Source of the DNA: an uncultured Mycoplasmatota bacterium
GTDB taxonomy: Bacteria > Bacillota_I > Bacilli_A > RF39 > UBA660
Assembly (NCBI GenBank): GCA_947571135.1
Contig: CANOWY010000007.1
Span: 1 to 48,928 of the forward strand
Length of the DNA: 48,928 bases
Reading direction: 5' to 3'
Part shown: positions 7,907 through 15,934 of the stretch, piece after piece
Layout of the letters: every line of letters starts with the position of its first letter
Numbering within the stretch: position 1 is the stretch's first letter
Program-made: the position numbers and the translations under genes
Notes under the pieces: generated by a model
Seen by the model: only the letters and a program-made list of their open reading frames with translations
Told to the model about the DNA's origin: nothing
The model's database searches: none

Positions 7907-9196
7907 CTATTTATTTGGAATTAGTTTTTCTTTTCCACCCATGTAAGGCTGCAATACTTTAGGTATTAATACACTTCCATCACTCTCCAAGTTATTTTCT
8001 AAGAATGCAATCAACATTCTTGGAGGAGCAATTACGGTATTGTTAAGCGTATGTGCAAACACTTTTTCTCCATCACTCGTTTTATAACGTATACCTAGTC
8101 TTCTTGCTTGAGCATCAGTTAAGTTTGAACAAGAGCAAACTTCAAAATATTTTTGTTGTCTAGGACTCCATGCTTCTATATCACAAGAACGATATTTTAG
8201 ATCTGCTAAATCTCCGCTACAACAAATCAATTTTCTTACTGGTATATCCAAAGTTCTAAACAACTCTACAGAATAATTCCACATCTTTTCGTACCAAGAA
8301 TCACTTTCTTCTGGTTTACAAATCACTACCATTTCTTGTTTTTCAAACTGGTGAATGCGATATACACCACGTTCTTCAATCCCATGTGCTCCTACTTCTT
8401 TACGAAAGCATGGAGAATAAGAAGTCATCGTAATAGGAAGTTCACTTTCCTTTAAAATTTGATCTTTAAATTTCGCAATCATACTGTGTTCACTTGTACC
8501 AATTAGGTATAAATCTTCGCCTTCAATTTTATACATCATGGCATCTTTTTCTTCAAAAGACATTACCCCATTTACAGCATCTCCATGAATCATAAAAGGC
8601 GGAATACAGTATGTAAAACCTTTTTCAATCATAAAGTCTCTTGCGTAAGCAAGTACAGCAGAATGAAGTCTAGCGATATCCCCCATTAAATAATAAAAAC
8701 CATTTCCGCTAACACGACCTGCTGCGTCTTTATCAAGACCATTAAATGACGCCATAATATCACTATGATAAGGAATTTCAAAATCGGGAACAATTGGTTC
8801 TCCAAAAACTTGTTCCTCTACATTTTTAGAATCATCTTCTCCAATTGGAACATCATCGGCGATAATATTTGGAATCATCATCATTTTATTTTTAATTTCT
8901 TCACGTAAAGTAATTTCTTTTTCTTCTAGAGAAACAATTTTCTCTTTCATTTCTGTTACTTTTTTCTTTAACTCTTCAGCATCACTAGTCTTTTTATCTT
9001 GCATAAGAACACCAATTTGTTTACTCATTTTATTGCATTCGCTTTTTAAGCCATCATTTTCCGTTTGTATCTCACGAAGAACAACATCCTTTTCTCGAAT
9101 TTCATCTACCAAACTATTTTTATGTTCTTGAAATTTTTTCTTATTATTTTCTTTTACAAGTTCTGGATTTTCTCTTATTAATTTAATATCTATCAT
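7907..9196 (-). CDS. serS: Seryl-tRNA synthetase
   Basis: 429 residues, the normal length. An N-terminal coiled-coil tRNA-binding arm (about 25-105, rich in K/E with heptad spacing) is followed by a class II catalytic domain. Motif 2 is visible as SYSPCFRKEVG with GVYRIHQFEKQEM after it, and motif 3 lies near the end as LNNTVIAPPRMLIAFLENN. It charges tRNA-Ser with serine and can also form Ser-tRNA-Sec. Its ATG overlaps the stop of the HD gene by four bases (ATGA), so the two are co-translated. No T-box is visible upstream of this pair, unlike alaS and thrS. Confidence 0.97.
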   Translation of the reverse strand: MIDIKLIRENPELVKENNKKKFQEHKNSLVDEIREKDVVLREIQTENDGLKSECNKMSKQIGVLMQDKKTSDAEELKKKVTEMKEKIVSLEEKEITLREEIKNKMMMIPNIIADDVPIGEDDSKNVEEQVFGEPIVPDFEIPYHSDIMASFNGLDKDAAGRVSGNGFYYLMGDIARLHSAVLAYARDFMIEKGFTYCIPPFMIHGDAVNGVMSFEEKDAMMYKIEGEDLYLIGTSEHSMIAKFKDQILKESELPITMTSYSPCFRKEVGAHGIEERGVYRIHQFEKQEMVVICKPEESDSWYEKMWNYSVELFRTLDIPVRKLICCSGDLADLKYRSCDIEAWSPRQQKYFEVCSCSNLTDAQARRLGIRYKTSDGEKVFAHTLNNTVIAPPRMLIAFLENNLESDGSVLIPKVLQPYMGGKEKLIPNK

Positions 9197-9912
9197 TTCA
9201 CTAATCTCCTTTTTCTTATTTCTTGTTCTTCCAAATCTTCTGCGCGCGCTTTTACTAAAGGGATATATGGTTTATATTTAGTAGAGGCCTTATGCCTTTG
9301 TTCTTCCGTTGGTAAATCTTTCACTCGCTCAGGACTTTGATTATGTAACATATCAGCAAGTTTCGCTTTTGGTACTTCTAAAATTTCAGAAGGTAAAATA
9401 CGTTCAAATATATAAGCCTCATATGTTGTATAAATGTCTTTATCTCTAGTAAGAACATCCACAATACAAACAGACTTTTCATTAAAGCGAAAAACATAAG
9501 ATAAACTACCTAAAGTAAGATAACCATCTTCTACTACATCATGTAAAAATCCAGCGACTTTTCCTTCGTATGTTTCTAGCGCATCACTAACAGCACGTAA
9601 ATGTCTCGACTCTGGATTTCCAGACTGATCCTTTCTTTCTGCATAAATTCTTCCAACTACTGTTATGGCTTTTACATAATCATCTGGCATATTAGCAATA
9701 AATTGGATTTCTTCTTCTGTAAACCAAATTCGCGCCGATATTCTATCGACCACTTCACTAGAAAAGCCAATCGTTCTTAATTCTTTAAAAGGAATCCTTA
9801 CCTTTTCCGATTTTAAAAGAAATGCCACAATTTCTATTGTTTCTTCTTCCGTAAATACATTAGATTCTTGTAACCTTTTTCGAATACTCTCTTTTTCTAC
9901 TTCATATTCCAT
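9193..9912 (-). CDS. HD-domain hydrolase, (p)ppGpp-hydrolase-like
   Basis: 239 residues from the ATG at 9912, chosen because GGGGGAATC sits just upstream; the longer frame from 9960 has no such site. The metal-binding residues of an HD phosphohydrolase are visible: SRHLRAV (H104), FLHDVVEDG (H124-D125 with the following ED) and AKLADMLHN (D187). This H...HD..ED...D set matches the hydrolase half of RelA/SpoT and the small MESH1-type enzymes. An extra N-terminal region of about 85 residues is unassigned. No synthetase domain is present. Pairing with serS by a 4-base overlap is suggestive, since alarmone signalling responds to amino-acid starvation, but the substrate is inferred. Confidence 0.7.
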   Translation of the reverse strand: MEYEVEKESIRKRLQESNVFTEEETIEIVAFLLKSEKVRIPFKELRTIGFSSEVVDRISARIWFTEEEIQFIANMPDDYVKAITVVGRIYAERKDQSGNPESRHLRAVSDALETYEGKVAGFLHDVVEDGYLTLGSLSYVFRFNEKSVCIVDVLTRDKDIYTTYEAYIFERILPSEILEVPKAKLADMLHNQSPERVKDLPTEEQRHKASTKYKPYIPLVKARAEDLEEQEIRKRRLVK

Positions 9913-9964
9913 TATAGATTCCCCCAAAATAACCTTACCACTTCTACTTTTTACAGCCAACTAA

Positions 9965-9973
9965 AGTATACCA
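9965..9973 (-). promoter_or_regulatory. Extended -10 promoter of the HD-serS operon
   Basis: TGGTATACT on the minus strand (-10 TATACT with the TG extension) lies 53 bases before the HD gene start, with only A-rich sequence upstream as a poor -35. Confidence 0.45.
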
Positions 9974-9980
9974 TATATTT

Positions 9981-10509
9981 TTATTTTTTTAAATTATTAT
10001 TAATCTCTAAACTTTCTAATATATGATATAAAACTTTAGCATTTGGTTTCCCATAATCAGAATCGTTTAACAAAGTAACATTTTCTTGTGTTTCTATATT
10101 TAGTTTTGCAATATCAAAAAATTCTATATTTTTCAATTTATCTTTCCCAAACTCCATCATTTCCCTTTGCTCAAACGTGGGATTTTCTATTAAATAAAAC
10201 AAAGCCATATTAGTTGGATGAATAATATTAGGAGCCATATTCATATAAACAAAACAACCTGAAAGTTGAAATAAAGGAACTATTTCACTATAAACTTTAG
10301 TTGGATTATGGCGATAATAATGAAAATCAATATTCGATAAAACTTCTCGAACAAACAAATTATTTTTATATAATTCTTGAAAATATTCAATGTGATATTC
10401 CAACCCCTTTTGCTTATTTATATAGATTTACCCCCCTCCCAGGCAAAAAAATACAAAGAACGGATAAAGAAAAATCTAAATCCCTTAAATCTTTTAAAAC
10501 ATTTTCCAT
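9981..10509 (-). pseudogene. Unknown protein gene split by a frameshift
   Basis: A good start exists at 10509 (TAGGAG eight bases before ATG, with a TTGTTC-17-TATAAT promoter behind it). It opens a 31-residue frame, MENVLKDLRDLDFSLSV..., that stops at 10414. The next frame is open from about 10427 to the stop at 9981 and encodes 140 residues from a TTG with no well-placed ribosome binding site. Shifting one base between 10427 and 10414 joins them into one protein of about 170 residues. I recognise no domain in it. The junction lies just after a CCCCCCTCCC tract. Either the gene is broken or the sequence has one wrong base here. Confidence 0.45.
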
Positions 10510-10572
10510 AAAAATCTCCTATCTTGCATTAATTATAACTGTTCTTAATGAATTGAACAATTTTTTCAACAG

Positions 10573-10598
10573 AAAAATTCGCACCAATACATGCGAAC
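10573..10598 (-). terminator. Intrinsic terminator of thrS
   Basis: TTCGCA and TGCGAA pair around a TGTATTGG loop and are followed by TTTTT on the minus strand, six bases after the thrS stop. Confidence 0.8.
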
Positions 10599-10603
10599 TA
10601 TTC

Positions 10604-12358
10604 TTATTTTCTATTCATAATAACATCTTTTATAAATTTTACAAATTCATCTTTAGCAACGGTTGTTGTGGCATCACTTCCATATTTACGATATGAAATT
10701 GCTTTTTCATCCACTTCTTTTTGTCCTAAAACAAGCGTAAATGGTATCTTTTTTATAACAGATTCTCTCATACGATAGCCGACTTTTTCTTCACGTTTAT
10801 CTAACTCTACACGAATATTTTCCTCATTTAATAAATTGTAAATTTCTTCCGCATATTCTAAATGGTATTCATTATTTACAGGCAAAATATTGACTTGTAC
10901 TGGTGAAAGCCAAGTAGGAAGAGCACCTTTCGTTTCTTCTAAGTAGTAAGCAATAAATCGATCAACGCTTCCTAAAATCGCTCTATGCAAAACAACTGGC
11001 GTTTTCTTCTCACCATCTTTGTCTACATATTTTAAATCAAATTTCATAGGAAGACAAAAATCAATTTGGCAAGTCGATATTGTATATTCATTTCCAACAG
11101 CAGGTTTTACTTGTACATCAAGTTTCGGTCCATAGAAGGCTGCTTCTCCAATTTTTTCTATATAAGGAATCCCTATTTCATCTAGTATTTCTCGTAGTTT
11201 ATTTTCAGCATTGTTCCACATCTCATCATCAGGATGGTATTTTTTCTTATCTTCTGGATCTCTTAAAGACAATTCAAAATGGTAATCTTTAATTCCTAAT
11301 TCTTGATACACTTCTAAAATTAAATCCACAACGGATTTAAATTCACTACCAATTTGCTCAGGTGTTACAAATAAATGCGCATCATTTTGGCAAAAAGCAC
11401 GAACTCTTTCAATGCCTTTTAAAGCACCGCTTGCTTCAAACCTGCAATCCCTAGCGATTTCTCCAATACGAAGTGGAAGATCACGATAAGAATGAATGTC
11501 ATTTGCATAAATCATCATATGGTGAGGACAATTCATAGGGCGAAGAACAAATTCTTCTCCTTCTACTTCCATTTTAGGAAACATACTATCTTGATAGTGT
11601 TCCCAGTGTCCACTTGTTTTATAAAGTTCTACGTTTCCTAAAGGCGGAGTCAAAACATGTTTATAGCCAAGTTTCTTTTCTTTTCCTTTAATATAGTTTT
11701 CAAACTCTTCCCAAATTATATACCCATTAGGTAAATACATAGGAAGCCCTTTTCCTACCAAATCACTTGTCATAAAAATACCTAAATCACGCCCAAGTTT
11801 ACGGTGATCACGATTTTTGGCTTCCTCAAGTTCTTCTAAGTAAGCATTTAACTCTTCTTCCGTTGGAAAACAAACACCATAAATTCTTTGCAAGACTTTG
11901 TTATTCACATCCCCCTTCCAGTATGCTCCACTAAATTTAAGCAATTTAAAATATTTGCATTCTTTTACCGTATCTACATGTGGTCCACGACAAAGATCCG
12001 TAAAATCACCTTGGGTATAAGTCGAAATAGTAACTTCATTTTCATCCATTCTGCTAATCAAATCGATTTTATAAGGGTCATCTTTAAATTGTTCAAGCGC
12101 TTCACTTTTACTAATTTCATTACGAACAATTCTTTTGCCATCTTTACTAATTTTTTTCATTTCTTTTGTAATAGCCTCAATATCAGTATCCGTAATCACT
12201 TTGTCTCCTAAATCGATATCATAATAGAACCCTGTATCAATTACAGGTCCTACCCAGAATTTTGCATCTGGCCATAAATGTTTAATCGCTTGTGCCATCA
12301 TATGGGCACAACTATGGTTTAGTTTGTTTAATTTTTCATCTTCTTTAAAATTTATCAT
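10604..12358 (-). CDS. thrS: Threonyl-tRNA synthetase lacking the TGS domain
   Basis: 584 residues, about 60 shorter than the usual bacterial enzyme. It starts almost directly with the editing domain: HSCAH gives H15 and H19, and LCRGPH gives C123 and H127. The class II catalytic core (motif 2 RDCRFEASG, with RPMNCPHH and zinc-binding residues) runs to about 480 and the anticodon-binding domain closes the protein. The missing part is the N-terminal TGS domain, which also varies elsewhere and is not needed for charging. Start is supported by GAAGAAGG upstream. The gene follows an unknown 161-codon gene by 14 bases, both behind a threonine T-box. Confidence 0.96.
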   Translation of the reverse strand: MINFKEDEKLNKLNHSCAHMMAQAIKHLWPDAKFWVGPVIDTGFYYDIDLGDKVITDTDIEAITKEMKKISKDGKRIVRNEISKSEALEQFKDDPYKIDLISRMDENEVTISTYTQGDFTDLCRGPHVDTVKECKYFKLLKFSGAYWKGDVNNKVLQRIYGVCFPTEEELNAYLEELEEAKNRDHRKLGRDLGIFMTSDLVGKGLPMYLPNGYIIWEEFENYIKGKEKKLGYKHVLTPPLGNVELYKTSGHWEHYQDSMFPKMEVEGEEFVLRPMNCPHHMMIYANDIHSYRDLPLRIGEIARDCRFEASGALKGIERVRAFCQNDAHLFVTPEQIGSEFKSVVDLILEVYQELGIKDYHFELSLRDPEDKKKYHPDDEMWNNAENKLREILDEIGIPYIEKIGEAAFYGPKLDVQVKPAVGNEYTISTCQIDFCLPMKFDLKYVDKDGEKKTPVVLHRAILGSVDRFIAYYLEETKGALPTWLSPVQVNILPVNNEYHLEYAEEIYNLLNEENIRVELDKREEKVGYRMRESVIKKIPFTLVLGQKEVDEKAISYRKYGSDATTTVAKDEFVKFIKDVIMNRK

Positions 12359-12373
12359 ATTGATTCCTTCTTC

Positions 12374-12859
12374 CTATAATGTATGTTTTTCATCAAAATT
12401 ATTTTTCCATGTCCGTACGAATTCAGCAATTTCGAGGGTTGTTTTTTCCTTAAACTCTATACCTTGATAATGATTAAAAGAAAGTCGATCTTCAGGATAA
12501 TAGACTAAAAGTTTTTCTATATGTTCTAATTGTCTTAAACTACCAAAATCATGAGGTAAGTAAACTTCTATTCCAGGCAAATCACAATTTAATAAACTTG
12601 GATCATTTACAATATCTCTTAAATTAAAATTGATTAAAGATACAATTCCTTCTTTGGCTAAAGTACTTACAATAGGCATGTAATTTACATATTCATGAAA
12701 TGCGAATTTATATTTATAACAAAGATTCGCAAATCGTGGCATTTTCTCTAAATTGTTTTGTAAAGAATCCAAATGATGAGGAAAATGCGTTATTGGAACA
12801 GTTTCCACCCCCCCATCTTGGTAAATGAACACAATAGATTGCATTGGCAAATTATCCAT
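12374..12859 (-). CDS. Unknown protein co-transcribed with thrS; G7 tract in codons 16-18
   Basis: 161 residues from the ATG at 12859 (GAAGGAGTG upstream). The longer frame from 12910 is rejected because it would start inside the T-box terminator. No signal peptide, membrane segment or recognised domain. The sequence is rich in H, N and Y and looks globular. Seven consecutive G (12808-12814 on the plus strand as C) fall in the codons for Asp-Gly-Gly-Val at about residues 15-18, so a single-base slip would shift the frame near the start. As the first gene of the threonine T-box operon it should rise with threonine starvation. Confidence 0.65.
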   Translation of the reverse strand: MDNLPMQSIVFIYQDGGVETVPITHFPHHLDSLQNNLEKMPRFANLCYKYKFAFHEYVNYMPIVSTLAKEGIVSLINFNLRDIVNDPSLLNCDLPGIEVYLPHDFGSLRQLEHIEKLLVYYPEDRLSFNHYQGIEFKEKTTLEIAEFVRTWKNNFDEKHTL

Positions 12860-12875
12860 AAAAATCACTCCTTCT

Positions 12876-13040
12876 AAAAATAAAAACCACAAATCTCTGC
12901 CAAGGAGCAAAGACTTGCGGTACCATCCTTTATTTTACTTAATTTAAGATAACGGCTTTTCAACCGGGGAGTATTAATCCCTCTAGAAAGTAGTAACCTT
13001 ATTATTTATTTATTCATTTACACCAACCATGAACTCTCTT
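12876..13040 (-). promoter_or_regulatory. T-box riboswitch, threonine (specifier ACU)
   Basis: Leader of the operon ending in thrS. AGAGAG at 13034-13039, then GGTTGGTGTAAA, then the specifier ACT (12992-12994, a threonine codon) followed by ACTTTCTAGAG. The T-box sequence AAGGATGGTACCGC is at 12917-12930. The competing terminator pairs CCGCAAGTCTTTGC with GCAGAGATTTGTGG and ends in TTTTT (12876-12920). The stretch TTATCTTAAATTAAG before the T-box is identical in the alanine T-box at 2.5 kb, so the two leaders share recent ancestry or strong constraint. Confidence 0.95.
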
Positions 13041-13089
13041 TAAAATAAAATAATAAAATCGTGTCTTTCATCAACAATTTCTAATTGAA

Positions 13090-13118
13090 AGTTTAACACT
13101 TTACATGATTTTTGTCAA
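13090..13118 (-). promoter_or_regulatory. Promoter of the threonine T-box operon
   Basis: TTGACA (13113-13118), a 17-base spacer and TAAACT with a TG extension (13090-13095), about 50 bases before the stem I start of the T-box. The 210 bases between this promoter and the antisense-RNA locus at 13.33 kb hold nothing I can assign. Confidence 0.7.
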
Positions 13119-13337
13119 TTTTTTAACTCCCTCTATGGATAATTTTGTTACTTTGGCAATTTTCTATATTGTATTTACACCAAGTCAAAGTAAATATTTT
13201 GTTGTTCCATTGCATTTTGCTTAATACTTTCTACTCTTATCTGTTTCATTTCCATTTTAATATTTTCATTCTTGTGTATATTTTACTCCTATTTTTCTTT
13301 CTATTTTTCTTTACTTTTCTATAAAACTATATTAAAC

Positions 13338-13410
13338 TTATTTTAAGCGAGACACTTTAGATTAAGTGCTTGCCGTTGTAGCAGCACCATCAAATGATGG
13401 CGCTTTTTTT
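13338..13410 (+). ncRNA. Candidate antitoxin antisense RNA, locus 1
   Basis: Plus-strand RNA predicted from a -10-like TATATT (13328-13333), a conserved hairpin made of GCGAGACACTT and AAGTGCTTGC, and a terminator at 13384-13410 (GCACCATC / GATGGCGC with a seven-T tail). The first 70 bases, including the promoter area, are almost the same at 44.51-44.58 kb, while the terminators differ in sequence but not in form, as expected for a conserved RNA. It runs into the 3' end of the oppositely transcribed small-peptide mRNA, so it would be a cis-antisense RNA. The -35 is poor and the 5' end is an estimate. Confidence 0.6.
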
Positions 13411-13437
13411 ATACCCACCCCCCCTAGAACTAGTTCC

Positions 13438-13506
13438 CTAGTCAAATAGAATTAAAAGTACAATTATTACTAAAAGTCCCAAAACTAAAAAATCTTGTTT
13501 CTTCAT
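13438..13506 (-). CDS. Small hydrophobic peptide, candidate type I toxin, locus 1
   Basis: 22 residues beginning MKKQDFLVLGLL and ending LLILFD: a charged N-terminus followed by one uninterrupted membrane segment. A GGAGGG ribosome binding site (13519-13524) sits inside the loop of a hairpin whose stem is CCACTT/AAGTGG (13513-13518 with 13537-13542), which would limit translation. A paralogue of 20 residues with the same layout lies at 44.7 kb (shared LLVII core). Size and composition resemble Ibs peptides of Sib/Ibs type I systems. The homology to any named family is not established. A C7 tract follows shortly after the stop. Confidence 0.65.
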   Translation of the reverse strand: MKKQDFLVLGLLVIIVLLILFD

Positions 13507-13574
13507 TTGTAACCACTTCCCTCCATAATTGAATTAAAGTGGCAAGTTCCATACAATTTGTGCCTCGTAAAAAC

Positions 13575-13603
13575 ACTCTAAAACAACTTAAAAACAAATG
13601 CAA
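13575..13603 (-). promoter_or_regulatory. Promoter of the locus 1 peptide mRNA
   Basis: TTGCAT (13598-13603), 17-base spacer, TAGAGT (13575-13580). The predicted 5' end near 13568 starts with ACGAGGCAC (13560-13568), which can pair with GTGTCTCGC in the mRNA 3' hairpin (13347-13355). The same design recurs at locus 3. Confidence 0.6.
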
Positions 13604-13631
13604 ATTGCGAATTTCTTAAATTCACTTAAAC

Positions 13632-13683
13632 AAAAAAAAAGAAAATCTGCCTAAAGAAATTTACACGTTTTAATAGACAGATT
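13632..13683 (-). terminator. Intrinsic terminator of clpB
   Basis: AATCTGTCTA (13674-13683) and TAGGCAGATT (13644-13653) form a 10-bp stem on the minus strand with one G-U pair, followed by TTCTTTTTTTTT. Confidence 0.8.
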
Positions 13684-13711
13684 TACTACAATTCATAAAA
13701 TTTTTATTTTT

Positions 13712-15820
13712 TCAATTTTTTACCATAATTTTAAATTCACCATTAGAAGTATCAATATACAAAGTATCATTAAATTTTATTTGGTCTTCTAATATTAAAT
13801 TTGCAAGCAAAGTCTCAATATTACGCGTAACATAACGCTTTATTGGTCTTGCACCATAATTAACGTCATAAGAATCTTCTAAAATTTTATTTCGAGCATT
13901 CTCACTAATTTCAATATGAATATTGCTTGGAACTAAACGTAATTCAATCTCCTTTATAATTTTATCTAAAATGGTATTGATAACCTCTTTTGTTAAAGAT
14001 TTAAAAATAATAATTTCATCAATACGATTAATAAATTCTGGACGAAATGCACTCTTTAATTCATTCATGACAAGTGTTTCACTATTTTCACTCGCATCTA
14101 AAATATATTCACTACCTAAATTGCTTGTCATAATAATAATGGTATTTTTAAAATCTACGGTTCTTCCTTGACTATCAGTTATGCGTCCATCGTCTAAAAT
14201 TTGTAAAAGAATATTGAAAACATCTTTATGTGCTTTTTCAATTTCATCGAATAAAACAATAGAAAATGGATTTCTTCTAACTGCTTCTGTAAGTTGCCCA
14301 CCCTCGTCGTATCCTACATATCCAGGAGGGGCTCCTACTAACCTACTTACATTAAAGGCTTCCATATATTCAGAACAATCTATACGAATCATATGGCGAT
14401 CACTATCAAATAACTCACTTGCAAGACTTTTTGCAACCTCAGTTTTTCCTACCCCCGTTGGTCCTAAAAATATAAACGAACCGATGGGACGATTTGGATC
14501 CTTTATCCCACTACGAGCACGAATAATGGCTTCACTCACAAGTTTTAAAGCCTCATCTTGTCCCTTTACTCTTTTTCTTAAATTTTCTTCTAAATGAAGT
14601 AATTTTTCCTTTTCACCACTTACCAGTTTAGAAATAGGAATGTTAGTCCATTTTGAAACAACTCCTGCAATATCTTCATCACTTACAACATCAGAAAGCA
14701 TTAAATTTTTTGTATTCTCTTTTAATTCCTCTAGTTCACGTTCAAGTTTTGGAATTACTCCATGACGAAGTTTGGCACTAGTCTCCAAATCGTAATTACT
14801 CTCTGCCATAGCAAGATTATGACGAGCACTCTCTAACTCTTCTTTTTTCTTACTAACCGTCTCATTAATTTCTTTTTCTTCTTCCCAAGACGCACGCATG
14901 TCTTTTTCTTTCGTCTTTAATTTTTCTACTTCTTCCTTTATTTTTTCTAAACGCTCTTTCGACAACTCATCTTTTTCTTTTTTTAAGGCTTCACGCTCAA
15001 TTTCTAATCGCATTATATCACGAGTTAAAGTATCTAACTCTACTGGAACAGAATCCATTTGCATCTTTATCGTTGCACAAGCCTCATCCACCAAATCAAT
15101 TGCCTTATCAGGTAAAAAACGATCTGTGATATATCGATCACTAAGCGTTGCCGCAGCCACTAAAGCATTATCTTTAATATTCACTTTATGATAAACTTCA
15201 AAACGTTCTTTTAAGCCTCTTAAAATCGTAACAGTATCTAGGACATTAGGTTCACTAACCAAAACTTTTTGCAAACGTCTTTCTAAAGCACCATCTTTCT
15301 CTATATATTTACGATATTCATTTAAAGTGGTAGCACCAACCAGTTTAATCTCTCCACGAGCAAGCATTGGCTTTAACATATTACCAGCGTCCATAGCACC
15401 AGACTCTCCTGCCCCTACAATCATATGGATTTCATCAATAAACATAATGATATCTCCGTTACTTTCTTTCACTTTCTTTAAGACCGCTTTTAATCTTTCT
15501 TCAAATTCACCACGATATTTAGCACCTGCAACAAGTGCTCCCATATCCAGTTCCCAAATTGTTTTATTTTTTAGACTATTAGGAACATCCCCCGCAACAA
15601 TACGTTCCGCAAGGCCTTCTACAATGGCAGTTTTCCCTACCCCTGGCTCACCAATTAAAACAGGATTATTTTTTGTTTTTCTAGATAAAATACGAATCAC
15701 ATCACGTATTTCATTGTCTCTTCCTATTACGGGATCTATTTTATTATCAATAACACTTTTTACAATATCTCGTCCATATTTTTCTAATACATCTAGATTT
15801 TCTTCATTATTATTGTACAT
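13712..15820 (-). CDS. clpB: ClpB disaggregase without the N-terminal domain
   Basis: AAA+ disaggregase that works with DnaK to rescue aggregated proteins. 702 residues against about 860 for full-length ClpB: the first residues ([11 protein letters not shown]) already belong to the linker before AAA-1, so the mobile N domain is missing. Present are AAA-1 with Walker A GEPGVGKT (57-64) and [14 protein letters not shown], the coiled-coil M domain (about 265-390) that marks ClpB rather than ClpA/C, and AAA-2 with GPTGVGKT and the [13 protein letters not shown] pore loop. Promoter and CIRCE lie right before the ATG, so the short start is genuine. The ATG has GAGGGAG upstream. Expression should be under HrcA repression and heat-inducible. 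Confidence 0.95.
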   Translation of the reverse strand: MYNNNEENLDVLEKYGRDIVKSVIDNKIDPVIGRDNEIRDVIRILSRKTKNNPVLIGEPGVGKTAIVEGLAERIVAGDVPNSLKNKTIWELDMGALVAGAKYRGEFEERLKAVLKKVKESNGDIIMFIDEIHMIVGAGESGAMDAGNMLKPMLARGEIKLVGATTLNEYRKYIEKDGALERRLQKVLVSEPNVLDTVTILRGLKERFEVYHKVNIKDNALVAAATLSDRYITDRFLPDKAIDLVDEACATIKMQMDSVPVELDTLTRDIMRLEIEREALKKEKDELSKERLEKIKEEVEKLKTKEKDMRASWEEEKEINETVSKKKEELESARHNLAMAESNYDLETSAKLRHGVIPKLERELEELKENTKNLMLSDVVSDEDIAGVVSKWTNIPISKLVSGEKEKLLHLEENLRKRVKGQDEALKLVSEAIIRARSGIKDPNRPIGSFIFLGPTGVGKTEVAKSLASELFDSDRHMIRIDCSEYMEAFNVSRLVGAPPGYVGYDEGGQLTEAVRRNPFSIVLFDEIEKAHKDVFNILLQILDDGRITDSQGRTVDFKNTIIIMTSNLGSEYILDASENSETLVMNELKSAFRPEFINRIDEIIIFKSLTKEVINTILDKIIKEIELRLVPSNIHIEISENARNKILEDSYDVNYGARPIKRYVTRNIETLLANLILEDQIKFNDTLYIDTSNGEFKIMVKN

Positions 15821-15845
15821 ACATCTCCCTCTTTTCTATACATGT

Positions 15846-15887
15846 ACTATACTACCATAATTAGCACTTGTCAATATTAAGTGCTAA
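15846..15887 (-). promoter_or_regulatory. CIRCE operator overlapping the clpB promoter
   Basis: The inverted repeat TTAGCACTT-N9-AAGTGCTAA (15861-15887) matches the CIRCE consensus for HrcA except at the inner base of each arm. The -35 TTGACA (15869-15874) lies inside it, with a 17-base spacer and -10 TATAGT (15846-15851). HrcA bound here would block RNA polymerase directly. Control of clpB by HrcA/CIRCE, rather than CtsR, is the reading supported by the sequence. Confidence 0.93.
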
Positions 15888-15895
15888 TTCCAAAA

Positions 15896-15930
15896 AGAAA
15901 AAAATGGTAAATTTATTATTAATTTACCAT
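15896..15930 (-). terminator. Intrinsic terminator of the surface protein gene
   Basis: ATGGTAAATT and AAATTTACCAT pair and are followed by TTTTTT on the minus strand, directly after the stop at 15935. Confidence 0.85.
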
Positions 15931-15934
15931 GAAA

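Noticed and set aside
13160-13245. Minus-strand 26-codon frame (MEMKQIRVES...) between the threonine T-box promoter and locus 1
   Set aside because: Hydrophilic, no ribosome binding site at a useful distance and no counterpart at the other RNA loci.
14181-14597. Plus-strand ORF of 138 codons inside clpB
   Set aside because: Antisense to conserved AAA-2 codons of clpB; no promoter or ribosome binding site. The 177-codon ORF at 15327-15860 is rejected for the same reason.
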